DNA of 64,000 nt from Takashimella koratensis (lineage: Eukaryota; Basidiomycota; Tremellomycetes; Trichosporonales; Tetragoniomycetaceae): assembly GCA_003116875.1 (NCBI GenBank), contig BCKT01000004.1, positions 1,076,201-1,140,200 of the forward strand, given 5' to 3'. The position numbers were made by a program, and so were the translations under genes. This document shows positions 47,257 through 58,699 of this stretch, in pieces. Every line of letters starts with the position of its first letter. Positions within the stretch are counted from its first letter, which is position 1. The notes below the pieces were generated by a model. The model made no database searches. It saw only the letters and a list, made by a program, of their open reading frames with translations, and was not told the origin of the DNA.

Positions 47257-48705
47257 ATGCTCCCCACTCCCTCTCACCCCTCTCAATCCTCTTCTTCCGA
47301 CCCGGCGTACCATCAGCCCATGATGGGCCCCTCCACCTCCTCATCCACTTCCGCTTCCCCCCTTGGTGCCCCTACCACCAGCGGCGGCACATGCACCAAG
47401 CGCCCCTACACCAGCGAGCCGGGCGACGAAGTCTACCCCGACTCTTCTCACTTCGGGACCAAGACTGGGTCGTCCCAGGACAGATCGTCGGTCGATGTCC
47501 TCGTCGATGGCGAGAGCTCTTCCACTCTCCAGCAGCTTACCTATCACAACCAGGCTCAACAGCACCAGCTGAACCAGCACCAGCAGAACCAGTACAACCA
47601 GTACAACCAGCAGCAGCACCCGACGAAACGCCACCAAGCCGCCTTTGACGCTCGAGGCAGGGACAAGGAGGAGCGAGGCGGGATCACCCTGGTCACGAGT
47701 GGCGGATACAACAAGCTCGTTCGCCGTGCGGGAAGGGAGTCCGACAAGAGGAGGGACACAGAGTATAGGAGCGATGATGGGTGGGACTCGCAGGGAGGGG
47801 AACGGGAAGGTGGGGGAGATCAGAGGGAAGGTGAGCCGATAGACGGTGGGAAAGGTGGGAAGGGGAAGGGACGAGATGTACGAGAGGAGAAAGTTGAGGA
47901 TGCGGTGGATGAGATCGAAGAGGTGGCGGAGGATGGGGACGAGGAAGAAGGCAAGATCAAAGATTCCTCGGCGGAGACCACGGACGAGATCACGCAGGTA
48001 AGCCAAGTACCCAACCAGCAGACAATAAGACGACAAGCTGTCTCTATCTTTCTGCGCTGACAATTGGACGGATTCTATCGGCATCCATCTCTTGGATCCA
48101 CCGTAGCACTTGTCGGCTCCTACTCGCCCGTTCAACTCCCAGACCGATATCGTCGAAGCGTACAACGCGCTCTCCAAGGCCAACGATGAGATGTATGAAA
48201 GTGAGTTGACTTTAAGGCTCAAGGGGTAGCGAGGAAAAAATATAGGATGGGCGGCGTTGATACTTTGTCTTTCGGGGTCGATGTAGCTTTCGTCAAAAGG
48301 CTTCTGGAGTCTGTGTGAGTACCTCTTCCCCACTTGCTTTCCAGATCTAGGCAGCTCCTGAAGACGACCTTACTGACTCACTGCCGCTGCTTAATAACAG
48401 ATTCTCCATCGTGCCCCGTGTCGGCCACTGCCTTCGGGACCTCAGTGCTCAGTCTTACCGCGGGCTGCAGGACGGCCTTACCACGATTGAGCAAGAAAAC
48501 GCCAGGCACAGTAAGTCCGAGGTCTAAGAGCGAGGCGCAGAGCGTCCAAGCCGACGCCGTAAATGAGATGGCGATTGATGTGGATCTCAAGTTCCAGTTG
48601 GAGTTGACGCCATACCCAGAACATCACCAAGAGGTGATTCTCAAGATCCAGGCGAAGATCGATTTAATGGACGATTACTTTGCCGAGCTCGAGGAGTCGG
48701 TCTGA
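47257..48705 (+). CDS. Hypothetical protein: Gln-rich N-terminus, helical C-terminus
   Basis: I do not recognise this gene. Exon 1 (47257-47997, 247 codons) encodes a disordered Ser/Pro/Thr-rich start, a Gln/Asn/His/Tyr-rich patch (HQLNQHQQNQYNQYNQQQH, residues about 95-115), a charged Arg/Asp/Gly stretch, and an acidic block (EEVAEDGDEEEGK). Four short exons then encode a probably folded helical region: NSQTDIVEAYNALSKANDEMYETFVKRLL, FSIVPRVGHCLRDLSAQ, and after a final intron DAVNEMAIDVDLKFQLEL ... EVILKIQAKIDLMDDYFAEL. Splice junctions were chosen because each keeps the frame open. The prion-like patch plus C-terminal helices suggests an RNA- or chromatin-associated factor, but that is conjecture. 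Confidence 0.7.
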
Positions 48706-48716
48706 TCAGACTCCTC
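48691..48716 (+). other. Stem-loop over the stop codon of the Gln-rich gene
   Basis: GAGGAGTC (48691-48698) can pair with GACTCCTC (48709-48716) around a 10-nt loop containing TGA. The right arm is the first unit of the downstream 8-nt repeat. Confidence 0.55.
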
Positions 48717-49347
48717 GACTCCTCGACTCCTCGACTCCTCGACTCCCCGACTCCCCGACTGGTCAACTCGTTAACTGGCCAACTCTCTTGCTCACTCGAC
48801 TTCTCCGATTCCTGCAAAAGTTACCTAAGCGGGCCACATCGTCTCTTTCGTGATTTCCACCTCGTATCATCGTTTCCATGCCATCGTTTACGGCACGATA
48901 CGACCACGCTTCATATCTTAGGCATCCCATCGTCTGACCTCATCACATGACCTCCGTAGGTCATTTCGACTCGACTCCTGTTCTCCACATCGTCCACTCC
49001 ATGTCCACGTTCTCCAATTTTCATACCTGTTCCTTAGCCTGCAAAGTATGATCCGAGTCAACAAGCTGTACGATCCCCACTCCGTTTCCAAACTCCTTTC
49101 TCCATATGTACGCTCCAATCCTTCTCGTATTTCAGCCTCGTCCAAATCCCATCCCTTTCCCCATTCCCATCCTGTCCCGCACCCAACCGCTCGCGTAAAG
49201 GCGATATGAACAACTCATGCATGTGATGTACCGATGCCCGTACTCTGCCTCTATCCCAAGCCCCAAGTCCCAAATCCCACACCCCTACCCACCACCCAGG
49301 GGCCCCTCTCACCCGCTCGCTCCCTAGGCTAACATCTTACCCAAACC
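48706..49347. other. Convergent intergenic region
   Basis: After the 8-nt tandem repeat this stretch carries CT-rich unique sequence with no supported gene. Confidence 0.5.
48709..48760 (+). repeat. 8-nt tandem repeat (GACTCCTC/GACTCCCC), 6.5 units
   Basis: Four perfect GACTCCTC units, two GACTCCCC variants and a partial GACT follow directly after the stop codon of the Gln-rich gene. Confidence 0.93.
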
Positions 49348-50894
49348 CTACTCGACCACCGAAACGGCCATCTCCCATCCTGGCTGCATCAAGAACCCTT
49401 GCAACGCCGCTGCGGCGGCCTCGGCGTGAGCGGCGGTATCGAACGAAACGCCGAAGGCTTTGGCGCCTTCTTTAGGTCTCGGGTGGGTCGATGGGATCGA
49501 GGATGAAGGGAGAGAGGTGGCTGTGGAGAAGCCCGCGTGTCTAGGGAGCGTTTGTCAGCATGGGTAGGGGTGGAAGTAGGAGTGTGGAGAGAGTAGAGGG
49601 GCAAGTGGGTAGAAAGGGAAGTGGAAGGAGAGCAAGATGACAGTGAAAGAGTGGAAGAGTGAGAGAGTGGAGAGAGAAAGAGTGGAAGAGAGAAAGAGAG
49701 AAAGAGGGGAAGAGAGAAGGAGAGAAAGAGGGGAAGAGAGAAAGAGTGGACAAAGAAGACTCACTGAGAGAAAAGTGCACCCATGATATCGACGTTACAT
49801 TCTGCTGGGAGGTTTGTGCAGACCACTGACGGTCCTGAGGGTTTTTGAACGACTAGGGGTTTTGATATGTCAGTCAAAGGTCTTGTCTCCTTTCCACTTG
49901 CCCCAACCTCGTCAACTGGTCAACACCTCGCTCTGGTCCCTCTCTCGCCCCTCCTGCCCTCCTCACCCCTCTTCGCCCTTCCCCGACCCCTTCCTTCGAC
50001 CAAACTCACCATCATCCTCATCTTCCATCTCAATCTCCATTTCCTCCTCTTCCTCCTCTTGCCCGACCACTTTCTCCATCCTACTCCTCTTCGCCTCTCT
50101 CCCTTGCTCCTCTTGCTGGCCTGCCTCTCCACCTGCACCTTCTCCTTCACCCTCGAGAGCGCGCTTGTGAACTCCGGCTTCCTCGGCTTCGCGGTCCCGC
50201 TCAAGCTGCTCGTATTCCCCCTGAGCATGGGAGACGACCATCTTCGCGGCTCGGATGGCTTGCGCGTCTCGGGACTGAGTAGGGTCAAGGCGCGCGACGG
50301 TGGCATTGGAGGTAGAGGTCGAGTACGAGATGCGCTAGAGGCCGGTCAGTTGAGGTGAGTGAGGAAGATTAAGAGAGAGGATGAAGAGGGATGGACAGAG
50401 TTGGGTTGGGTAAGATCAAAGACGTACCAAGCTTCGTTTGTAAAACTCTTCACCCGTCAATGCCCTCATCGCAGCCGTCGCTGCTGCTTGTTCCTCAAAC
50501 ACGACAAACGCCTTTCCCCGCCCACCACCATGCTTTTGCGCTACAACGTCGATCCTGGGAGAGTGTATCAGGTTTAGATTGATCGCGATGGCGATGACGA
50601 GATGGATCGAGAGAGGGGGACAGCGTCAGTACACGGAACGATCAGGGAGAGCAGAGAGAACAGCAGTTCAGTGATGGAGCAGGAAGTAGCTCTGGAGGAA
50701 GACGAAGTTGACAAGTCTACTTACACTCGACCGTATGGTGTGAATAGCGCATAAAGCTGTTGCCGCAACTCTGCAGACGAGGTTAGTTGTCAGACGACTG
50801 AACAAAGGCAGAGCAACTCCAACTAACCGGGCTTTTTTGTTTTCGTCTCGAGGTTGGTGATGAACAATGTCGGGGAGGGAGTCTGGAGCGCCAT
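49348..50894 (-). CDS. U1A/U2B''-type snRNP protein with two RRMs
   Basis: A spliceosomal RNA-binding protein. It starts MALQTPSPTLFITNLETKTKKPELRQ: RRM1 has RNP2 LFITNL and RNP1 GKAFVVFE in the order and spacing of U1A/U2B''. Then comes RALTGEEFYKRSLRISYS, a charged linker (HAQGEYEQLERDREAEEAGVHK) and an acidic stretch EEEEEEMEIEMEDEDD. The C-terminal RRM starts SVVCTNLPAECNVDIMGALFSQ and ends KAFGVSFDTAAHAEAAAAALQGFLMQPGWEMAVSVVE. U1A and U2B'' cannot be told apart with confidence from the sequence alone. The intron between the two halves of RRM2 (about 49541-49763) is long for this genome and consists of CTTTCTCT-type repeats. Confidence 0.87.
49598..49750 (-). repeat. Pyrimidine microsatellite inside an intron of the snRNP gene
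   Basis: On the transcript strand this is a nearly pure C/T tract of CTTTCTCTCTTCCC-like units. It extends the intron to about 220 nt. Confidence 0.85.
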
Positions 50895-51843
50895 CTTTTT
50901 AGCACGATCGGGGGTGAAGCGGGTCCGGCGATGAGAATGGGGATGGAGATGGAAATAGGGTGAATGAGAGGATGGGAGGTTGAGACGGATGCGAGCAGTG
51001 ATGTCTGTGTAAAGGTCGAGTGCCGTTGTGAGGAAGAGGAAAAGAAAGAGTTAATGGGCGAGTGAGTATATATCATCCCCCCTGTTAACGGGAATTGACC
51101 CATTTGCCTCCGTGGTCCCCGGCTGCGGTGTGCGTGTATGTGTGTGTGTCTTTGACGCGTTTTTCATTCGCCTGCAGGTCAAGGTCATCTGCTCTCCACC
51201 TCATCCATCAACCACACCACCACCTACCTCACCACTACCTCGGCCCTCGCCCCGCTCCCCTGTCCGCCTCGGCCTGCCCCCCTGTCCCTCCGCTGTCCCT
51301 CCGCCCCTCACCTCGCCCACACTCTTTCAGCTCGCTACACGTATAGAGCTAGACTGACGACAAGACGACAAAAGACAAGGACACTCGCTTCCGCTCCCCA
51401 CCTGCCTCGCCCAACTCCCACTCTCCTACAACTTCCCACCCACTCTACTCTTTATCCACCCGCCAACGCCAAGGCTAAAACGACCAGCGGTCTTTGACCT
51501 TAGAGGAACCATCAACAACAACGACTGTCTGCTTTTTTTTTTGGATAATTTTCTTTCTTTTTTTATTTTCTTTTTCCACCGGGTTATATTGCATCATTTT
51601 TTGGGGTGTCTCACGGCCACGTATCCTTCCGAGGTGAGTTGAGAGCGAGAGCTCAGTCGCTCAGTCGCTCCGTCGCTCCGTTGCGCCGTCTCGACGACTG
51701 TCGTCTCGTCTCGTCGCGACCACGACGACTACCCCTTGCTAACTCTTTCTTTTATCAGTCATACGACTCGAGCTTCAAACCGCAGCATCGATCCTACCTC
51801 CCCATTTGCTTCTTCTGCTTGACCCATATCCAAACCTCCGCCC
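50895..51843. other. Divergent intergenic region and long 5' leader of the ceramide synthase gene
   Basis: Includes a GT-rich stretch (51122-51148), T-runs at 51532-51600 and a 5'-UTR intron (51634-51758). No independent gene. Confidence 0.55.
51634..51758 (+). other. Probable 5'-UTR intron of the ceramide synthase gene
   Basis: GTGAGT donor at 51634, branch-like TGCTAAC near 51738, and a pyrimidine tract with TATCAG acceptor ending at 51758, 85 nt before the ATG. Confidence 0.7.
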
Positions 51844-53274
51844 ATGGCCCGCATCAACACCACCATGTCTTCCACCTTTGCGCACCACCTCGAGTCGCTG
51901 CGCCCTCTCTACTCCCTCTCGTACCCTGTCCCAACTTCCCAGGGGGTTTTGTACGACAAGGGGTTTGACGACATCTACTATGTCGCCGCGTCGGCGGTCG
52001 CGCTCACGCTCTTGCGCGAAGTCACGATCCGACTCGTCCTCGCTCCAGCGGTGACAGCGTACCTCCGCGCGTCTAGCTGGAGCACGCGGAGGCGCGCGGG
52101 TGGGAGGGAAGGGGAAGCGAAGAGTAATGGGAATGGCTACGAGCTAGGGGCCAAGGCCAAGGCGAGAATCAGGGAGAAAGAGGAGAAGAAGATCAGGCAC
52201 ACAGCGACGAGATTCGCAGAGCAAGGATGGAGCTTTCTCTACTGCTGTTTCCTCTGGACCTTTGGTTTGGTGAGTGAGCTTGAACATGGACTCTGAGCCG
52301 GTCGCGAGATATCCACAAGCTCCATCTTTTCCTCTTGCCCCTTGCTAACAACCCTTCTAGACCATCCTCCGCAGCATACCCAACTACTTGTCCGCCGAAC
52401 AACTGTGGGGTACTTACCCACTCACACCAATCACTGGCGAAACAAAATTCTACTACCTCTTTCAACTCGGCTGGTGGTTTCACCAGGTCTACGTGATCAA
52501 TGTCGAGAAGCGTCGATCGGATCATTGGCAAATGTTCTCGCATCATATCTTGACCATTGCGCTTATTATCGGGAGTTACTTGACCAACTATACGCGAGTT
52601 GGGATCCTCGTTCATTGGCTCATGGACTTGTGCGATATCTGGCTCCCTGTGAGTGATGGACTGCTTTGCCTCGGCTGCATGATAGGCGTGAACAAACCTC
52701 ATCAGCCCTTCGCTGTCTCGTCTGCATCGGCTCCCTCGTGACCTGCCTAACCATAAAACAACTTTGTTGACCCTTGTGCCAGCTCGCCAAGATGCTGCGG
52801 TACATCTCCCTTCGCAAGCTCACCGACGCGACTTTTGTCCTCTTCCTCGTTTCTTGGATTGTCACCCGCCAAATCGGACTCTTCTTCGTCATTCGATCCG
52901 CTTACCTTGACGCGCCTCGATTCATTCCATTCGCTTGGGCCCCTGAACGGCGCCACTTCCTCACTCCTACGCTGTACTACGGTTTCATCGGGATGCTCAC
53001 GATCCTATTGGTTCTGTGCTCGGCGTGGCTGGTGAGCGCGCTCCGGATCGCACTCATGGTGGTTACTGGGAAGGGCGCGGAGGATGTGCGTTCAGACGAA
53101 GAGGACGACGAGCCGGTTTCGGCGGGATCGACGGTGGGAGCGGAGGCAGACGAGGCGGACGGAGCATTGTTGGAACAGGTGCCGCAGTTGGCAACAGGAG
53201 AGGTCAACGGGACACGCGACGCGGTGTCGTCGGCGGTGAAAGCGGGGAACGGGCATGCAGAGAAGAGAAAGTGA
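51844..53274 (+). CDS. LAG1: Ceramide synthase (LAG1/LAC1, TLC domain)
   Basis: An ER acyl-CoA-dependent sphingoid base N-acyltransferase. Three exons (51844-52269, 52361-52648, 52783-53274). An N-terminal lumenal/TM region (DIYYVAASAVALTLLREVTIRL) is followed by KIRHTATRFAEQGWSFLYCCFLWTFGL, then the TLC/Lag1 core: TKFYYLFQLGWWFHQVYVIN, RRSDHWQMFSHHILTIALIIGSYLTNYTRVG with the essential His-His pair, and VHWLMDLCDIWLPLAKMLRYI with the conserved Asp residues. The C-terminus is acidic (SDEEDDEPVSAG) and ends HAEKRK, a dilysine-like signal of the sort that retains ER proteins. A second Met eight codons in (51868) could also start it. Acyl chain preference cannot be read directly. Confidence 0.94.
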
Positions 53275-53758
53275 TCGCTTGGGAAAACGAAGGATTCGGT
53301 GTCACTTAGAGATGGACGTGGTGCCGACTGTGCTCTAGGCGGGTACAGTAAACCTTGTCACTTGCTCTTATCTTGTTTCCCTTATATCATCAGTCTCTTG
53401 CCTCGTTTATAGCCTCATTTCCGAGCTGTGTGTGACTTCTTCTACCTGTGACCTTTGCTACTCAACGCGCCCTTATTTCTCTCCATGCTTGTCTTTTATC
53501 ATGCCCCAAATATCTGCTTTCATTCAAATGCGACGAATCATGACACAATGATACAGCGGTTACGGGATGATCACAAAGCAACGGTAAAATCATGGTCAAA
53601 TAGATCTTTCCACTGTTCTTCATCTCCACGTCTTTGCTTTGTCTGCTTCCGAGGTGCTCAGAAAAGAGCGCGGTTCAGCTGGTTTCCGGCAACCCAGAAA
53701 GTCACGAGGAAGCAGACTGCAATGGCGTCAATCTTCGCTCTTTACCCAATATCCTTGC
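53275..53758. other. Convergent intergenic region
   Basis: About 480 bp between the ceramide synthase and MAPEG stop codons, T-rich. No feature seen. Confidence 0.5.
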
Positions 53759-54499
53759 CTATGGCCACGTGACAGGGACGTCCTTTCCCATGATCTCGCA
53801 ACAGAAACGTCCCAACTCACAGTTGCTAGTCCACCATGCGATCGAGCGGAACCACGAGTACGACTGCGCAGTAACGTTGAGGTAGAGGTTGACTGGGTGG
53901 GGTGAGCGCAGCGCCGCGATGGGCGAGGACATGGGCAAGATGAAAGGGAGAGTAGAAGCGAAAGTCGAAAACACGTACAGTATACGAGCCGAGCCATGAA
54001 GTAGATGGTGACCATCGAGTTCATGTACGTGTCGGACAAACCGGCCTGGTTCCCTGCGACCTGAGTCACGTCGGTATCAGCACCTCTTCGCCCTCGTCTC
54101 ATGTCGTAACCACCTACCACGGCACCGATGAACGGGATAAGCCCCTCGAGGGCATTGGCATGTGCTGCCTCCCTTCGTTTAACTTTTGCGACTGTCCGAG
54201 GCGACACTTTACCGCTCGCTTCCATCTTGGCAATGTTCTCCCTGGGGCAAACGTTGTCGTTGAACCCGAGACGACGGGTGGCACCGCGGGTGGAGGCGTA
54301 CATGGCAAGTAGCCAGATGAAGGGGATGGAGTGGTAGGAGATATTACATGGGAGGGAGAGACCGAGGACGTGGATGCTGGGTGGTGTCAGTAGGTGGCGA
54401 GAAGGGAAGAAGGGGGCTGGGAATGAAGAGGAAGAGATGAGAAGCCGGGAGGACGGGACACGGCCGATGAGAGTTTGGGTCCAGGGCTTACAACGGCAT
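53759..54499 (-). CDS. MAPEG family membrane protein
   Basis: The four-helix MAPEG superfamily includes microsomal glutathione transferases and leukotriene C4 synthase; the fungal branch is poorly characterised. A tiny first exon (ATG at 54499) joins in frame to give MPFIHVLGLSLPCNISYHSIPFIWLLAMYAS, TM helix 1. RRLGFNDNVCPRENI and a basic Lys/Arg linker precede the MAPEG core AAHANALEGLIPFIGAVV (family N-x-x-E motif), AGNQAGLSDTYMNSMVTIYFMARLVYFNLYLNVTAQSYSWFRSIAWW, matching the family's RxxY...R...W arrangement. The C-terminus CELGRFCCEIMGKDVPVTWP is cysteine-bearing. At least three introns. Enzymatic activity is uncertain. Confidence 0.83.
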
Positions 54500-54878
54500 G
54501 GTGAGTGTGCAGAGTGAGGCTTAGGCTTAGGCTTGTGTGGATTAGTGGTCGGGCTGGTAGATGGGCAATGGTTGGATGGATCAATGGAGGGGGCAATGTT
54601 GACGGTCACTCACTCCCGGTCACCCGACGACGGCGCCCGGATTCTACGGACACCGGGATGGCTAGATACAGGCGTGTAGATACAGTATCACAGCTTTGTC
54701 GGAAATGCTACATGGTGTCCCGCGTTTCTCCGAGCCGAGACACGTGCATGGAAAAGTCGAACCGGATTCCATCACAGGCCGCCGGGGTAAAGTGACATCC
54801 ATCGCGTTGTCAACAACTCCCAACTCGCCTCTTTCCTCTTCCCCTCCTTGCTCCTCCTCCTACTGCCCCCACCCCATC
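54500..54878. promoter_or_regulatory. Divergent promoter region, MAPEG / FAR-17a-like
   Basis: About 380 bp between divergent start codons. A CT-rich leader precedes the ATG at 54879. No strong element identified. Confidence 0.45.
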
Positions 54879-56256
54879 ATGTCCGCCAAGTCCGCCCCAA
54901 AGGCCAACGGGACTGCTACTGCCCCGGCCCCCTCGCACGCCGGAATCAGCCCCGTCCGTTTCTTGTTCCATGCCGTCTCAGCCGCGGTCATGTTGAATGG
55001 ATTCCGAGGGCTTATCGAGTTGTCAAAGAGCAAGAACGTGCCCCCCGAGGTGAGTCGAGCTTATCATTCTTCTGTTGGGTATCAGACTGATTGCACCTTG
55101 CGCTCTCACATCCACTATCCCCATGAGCTCATTTGGTATCCATGGTTTGAGGACAGAGCTGATCTATTTGCAGTATGGAGGTATGTCCCGATCGCAAGAT
55201 CGACGATCTGCAGCTTTGTACCATTCATAACGATCGAGATGGGCATCGAGCACCGGAAACTGACCTACCTCTTCACAGGTTTTTTCCAGTACCTCACGAT
55301 CGTAGGGTATGTCCTCGATCTACGCCCATCATCCCTACTCCCCTACCTTTGCTTTGAGATGAATTTCGAGAGGCCGCTAATCTATTAAATCAGGTTGATG
55401 GCGAGCACTTTTACCGTTATCGCATCGACCATTGCGGATCTATTCCCGCGTGTCTCTTGTAAGCCTTCCCTCTCTACCCTTTCTCCAAGATTCCTCACTA
55501 GACGTGGGTAGCAGCCGCTTACTGCACCATCCCATGGCAGTCATCGTTAACGCCAAGCGCCTGTTGTTGCTCTTCTCCTTCCCGACCGAGATCACCATCT
55601 CTGCAATCTACGTATGTCCTTGATAGCCTATACCCACTCCTCAGACCTTTCCTCCACCCTATCCCCTTTCAGCCCATCTGCTTGATCCCTTTCTTGTTCC
55701 ATCGCTAGAGCTCCTTGCACGATCCATTCGCTGACTCATTCAACCTAACCTCTTTCAATGCTCCCCCGCAGTGGCCGATTGTGCTCTTCGCGCCCTCGCT
55801 CATGCTCCCTGTCAACCCTGATCTCGCGACCGCTGCACAGCCTTCTTCCGTCTCGGCAGAGCATCTTTTCTTCATCCCGATCTGGATGGACCTCAGTTTG
55901 CACGCTGTCCCTGCCGTCGCTCTTGTCATCGGTACGTTTACTGTTATCCTAAGCTTTGCCAAATCCCTTTTCTCCGATCTTCTATCTCTCTCTTTGAGTT
56001 TCAGCTAACCCCCTTAGACTTTTTCACTTTTGAGAAGAAATACAAGGCTCCCGTATCGACCTTTGGCGCGATGGCACTCGCCGTCTCGGCTGGATCCGCA
56101 TACTGCGCCTGGATCGAGCACTGCGCTTCGATCAATGGCAAGTTTCCGTACCCGTTCCTTACGATCATGACCTTTGAACACCGCACGTGGACGTATGCGG
56201 GCGCGACAACTTTTGCGCTTTTTGTTTTCTGGGCGCTTAACGCGATTCACAAGTGA
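54879..56256 (+). CDS. FAR-17a/AIG1-like integral membrane hydrolase
   Basis: The FAR-17a/AIG1 family comprises multi-pass membrane threonine hydrolases; human AIG1 and ADTRP cleave fatty-acid esters of hydroxy fatty acids. Exon 1 (54879-55049) joins a 7-nt exon (55174-55180) and then an exon giving EYGGFFQYLTIVGLMASTF, which contains the family's Y-L-T motif with the catalytic Thr. Next come NAKRLLLLFSFPTEITISAIYWPIVLFAP, then PIWMDLSLHAVPAVALVIDFFTFEKKY with the catalytic His of the LHxxP motif. The C-terminus ends YPFLTIMTFEHRTWTYAGATTFALFVFWALNAIHK. Both catalytic residues are present. At least six introns. Confidence 0.85.
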
Positions 56257-57226
56257 ACACCAGCTAGCATCGAGGCATGGCAGTTGGCTAATATCGCACG
56301 CTCATATTCTCGTTCCACGGTGTTAGAAGACCAAAAAAGTCACTTGACCTCACAACACCCTTCCCTCACGGATAAACCCCACACGACATCCCAGATCTAT
56401 ATATCAATACGCCTCTTTCTTCTCACAGCGGTTTCGCGGTTCAACGACTTGTCGATCCGCATCTCCGGCTTTCTAACATCTAGCTCTCATCTTTTATACC
56501 ACCCTACCTAGACCATTCTTGACAATGCATGGTCTACGCCTGCGATTGCTGTTCCTAGCTCTGTGTTGTCCCCTTCGAGGCCTTTCGCTGTCGGGCGCGT
56601 GTGAATTTGATCGTCAATCACCCAATCAACCTTTTTGGTTCTTAGGGCACGGCGGCTGTGATTAAGATCCACCTCTTCATCTCACCTTCCTTCCCACCGT
56701 CCACCTCTCTTCAGCCAGGTGGCTGAGGAGAGCTGAGGCGTGTAGAAGCGGGGTGGTGATGAGTGATGAGTGATGAGTGATGGGTGATGGAAGGTGGAAG
56801 GTGGTCTTGATGCTTCTTGCCATGTGGCGTGCGGCAGCGATTCCCTCCTCCCATTCGCCCTTCTACCTCCCTCCCTCTTTACTCTTCCCCCTTCCACCCT
56901 CTTCTTCCACTTTCCACCTTGGACGTGAGACCGAGGCCAGATGAGTTAACCTTGCCCTGATCGTCTCACTTCCTCCACCCCACCTTCCTTCCCCATCAAC
57001 GATGACTCATTTCCTCGGTCTGGACTCCCCATGCTCACCTTCCACCTTCTATCGCCCACCAGCTCTCACCTCATCCATCTCGCCTCAGCCCCACCTTCTT
57101 TTCTCTCCGTACCTCCCCTTGATGTATATATATATATATCGCCCATCTTTTCCATCTGTTCTTCAACCTCCTCTTTCCTTACCCGCCCCATTCGCTTTCG
57201 CACATTACACCGCTCACGTCATCACC
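56257..57226. other. Long intergenic region before the F-I island
   Basis: About 970 bp. Holds repeated GTGATGAGT units (about 56756-56790), CCACCTTCTATC (57042-57053) and a (TA)n run at 57125-57139. No gene. Confidence 0.6.
57125..57139 (+). repeat. (TA)n tract, possible TATA element of gene F
   Basis: Seven TA units about 90-100 bp upstream of gene F's ATG; could serve as a TATA box. Confidence 0.6.
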
Positions 57227-58136
57227 ATGCCGACGACCCAGCATTCTAACACTACCAAGGCAGCCATCACTCATGGCGTCAAGGCTCACTCGGCTGGAGT
57301 CATCAAGAAAGGTACCACCACCCTGGGTGAGCTCCACGAACAAGCCAAGAGGAACCTGAGCGTGAGTGGAGACCGACACCCTCTCAAACGATACATCGCC
57401 AATCTTCACCCCCTGCTCTTTCCTTTCTTCGCTGACCTCTTCATCCCAATCAGACCTTTGTTCACAAGGTTCACTTGCACACCTGTCCCGAACAGGCGCA
57501 TTCCAATGGTTCGGACTGTGAGCCCGACACCGAGTTCGACACCCAGCCTAACGGCTTGAAGGTCGCTCAAGTCGGGTACGAGCTCCGCCACACCCATCAC
57601 GTGAGTTTTCCACCACCCGGGCTCTCAACTAACAAGATGCAGACGCTCCTTGAGCCTTGTCCATGATGGACAAGATTGACTGCCTTGGCAAGCCGGGCGC
57701 GAATTCTGTTGCCAAGCTCAAGAGGATGAGGACGTTTGTCATCATCACCGAGGTGAGTTAGGCAGGGCTGAGTTTCCTCTATCTTGGATCACAGAGGAGC
57801 TCATCTGCATATCGTCAGGAACTCGTAAAGGTGGTTCCGGGCGAAACCGAACCGAACGTCCCGTCCGACATCGTCCAACCGGCATTCACCAAGATCACTC
57901 AGGTGACTTTGCGTTGCTCGCGAGGGAACAAAGCTAATGCAGTCACAGGCTTCGGCCCAGTTTCTGGTGTACCTAATGGACACCGAGGTCGTTCCGTGCC
58001 ACTGGGCAAGGCACTCTGCCTTGTCCGAGTTTGCCGATCTCGTCTCGGTGAGTAAGAATTCGGCAAAAGCTATATGACGTTGAAGTCGCTGACTTGGTTG
58101 TAGGTCATCGCCGACGCGTTTCAGGTGCTCTCGTAG
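57227..58136 (+). CDS. Family F-I member F (possible frameshift in exon 3)
   Basis: An unrecognised small protein, probably helical. Exon 1 (57227-57361) is MPTTQHSNTTKAAITHG...LGELHEQAKRNLS; exon 2 (57454-57600) ends LKVAQVGYELRHTHH. With the nearest acceptor (57642) exon 3 runs into TGA at 57664. Compared with G it is one base short around 57653-57661 (TLLE.LSMMD against AVLGLLSVID). A later AG (57674) would restore the frame as IDCLGKPGANSVAKLKRMRTFVIITE, but it skips three nearer AGs. Later exons match G well: ELVKVVPGETEPNVPSDIVQ, ASAQFLVYLMDTEVVPCHWARHSALSEFADLVS and VIADAFQVLS, stop 58136. Either a mildly damaged gene or one using the distal acceptor. Confidence 0.6.
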
Positions 58137-58699
58137 AGTTCCGATGGCTCCTCGCGTTCTCCATCTCGCCCGCCAGATGAGACACCCAATTCAAGCATTT
58201 CCGTAGTTGCAGAAGATGAAACATGAGAACAGAGTCTGATCGAGAGAGAAGTATGCTCAAGTACGAGATGCATGTATGTACTGTATGCACGAAAGTTTCA
58301 GTGCGCAGATGAAGGTGGCAAATATCCCGTCTGCCAGAATCAACCGCCGCGCCACTCACCCTTGCCGCGCCATTTCTCCACCTTCCATCCTCAGACTTAT
58401 CACCTCGTTTCACGCAACGTGGATCGCCTTCATCTTACACTCCCCTTCTCACCTCCTCTCACTTCTCCTCTCCTCTCCGCTCTTCACCTCCTCACCACCT
58501 CCACTCACCACACCCCTCCGCGGCACTCAATCCCCACCGTCCACCCGTCAGATCATCCACCTGCCACGCCTTCCACCCTCCGTAACCTTAAACCTTCTTC
58601 TCCTCCCACGGACGCGTCTTCAACATGTGGTTCTTCCCCTTTCCTTCTAACTTCTTCCTCACCTACCCTACTCCTTCCGGTGACCCACATCCGCTCACC
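58137..58699. other. Intergenic region F-G
   Basis: Begins with a 3' block (58221-58256) that recurs after G (59812-59846), then has CCACCTTCCATC at 58378-58389 and a long C/T-rich leader. Confidence 0.65.
58221..58256 (+). repeat. Duplicated 3'-flank block (after F)
   Basis: ACATGAGAAC...TGATCG.GAGAG...GTATGC matches 59812-59846 after G with few differences, both about 85 bp past the stop codon. Confidence 0.75.
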
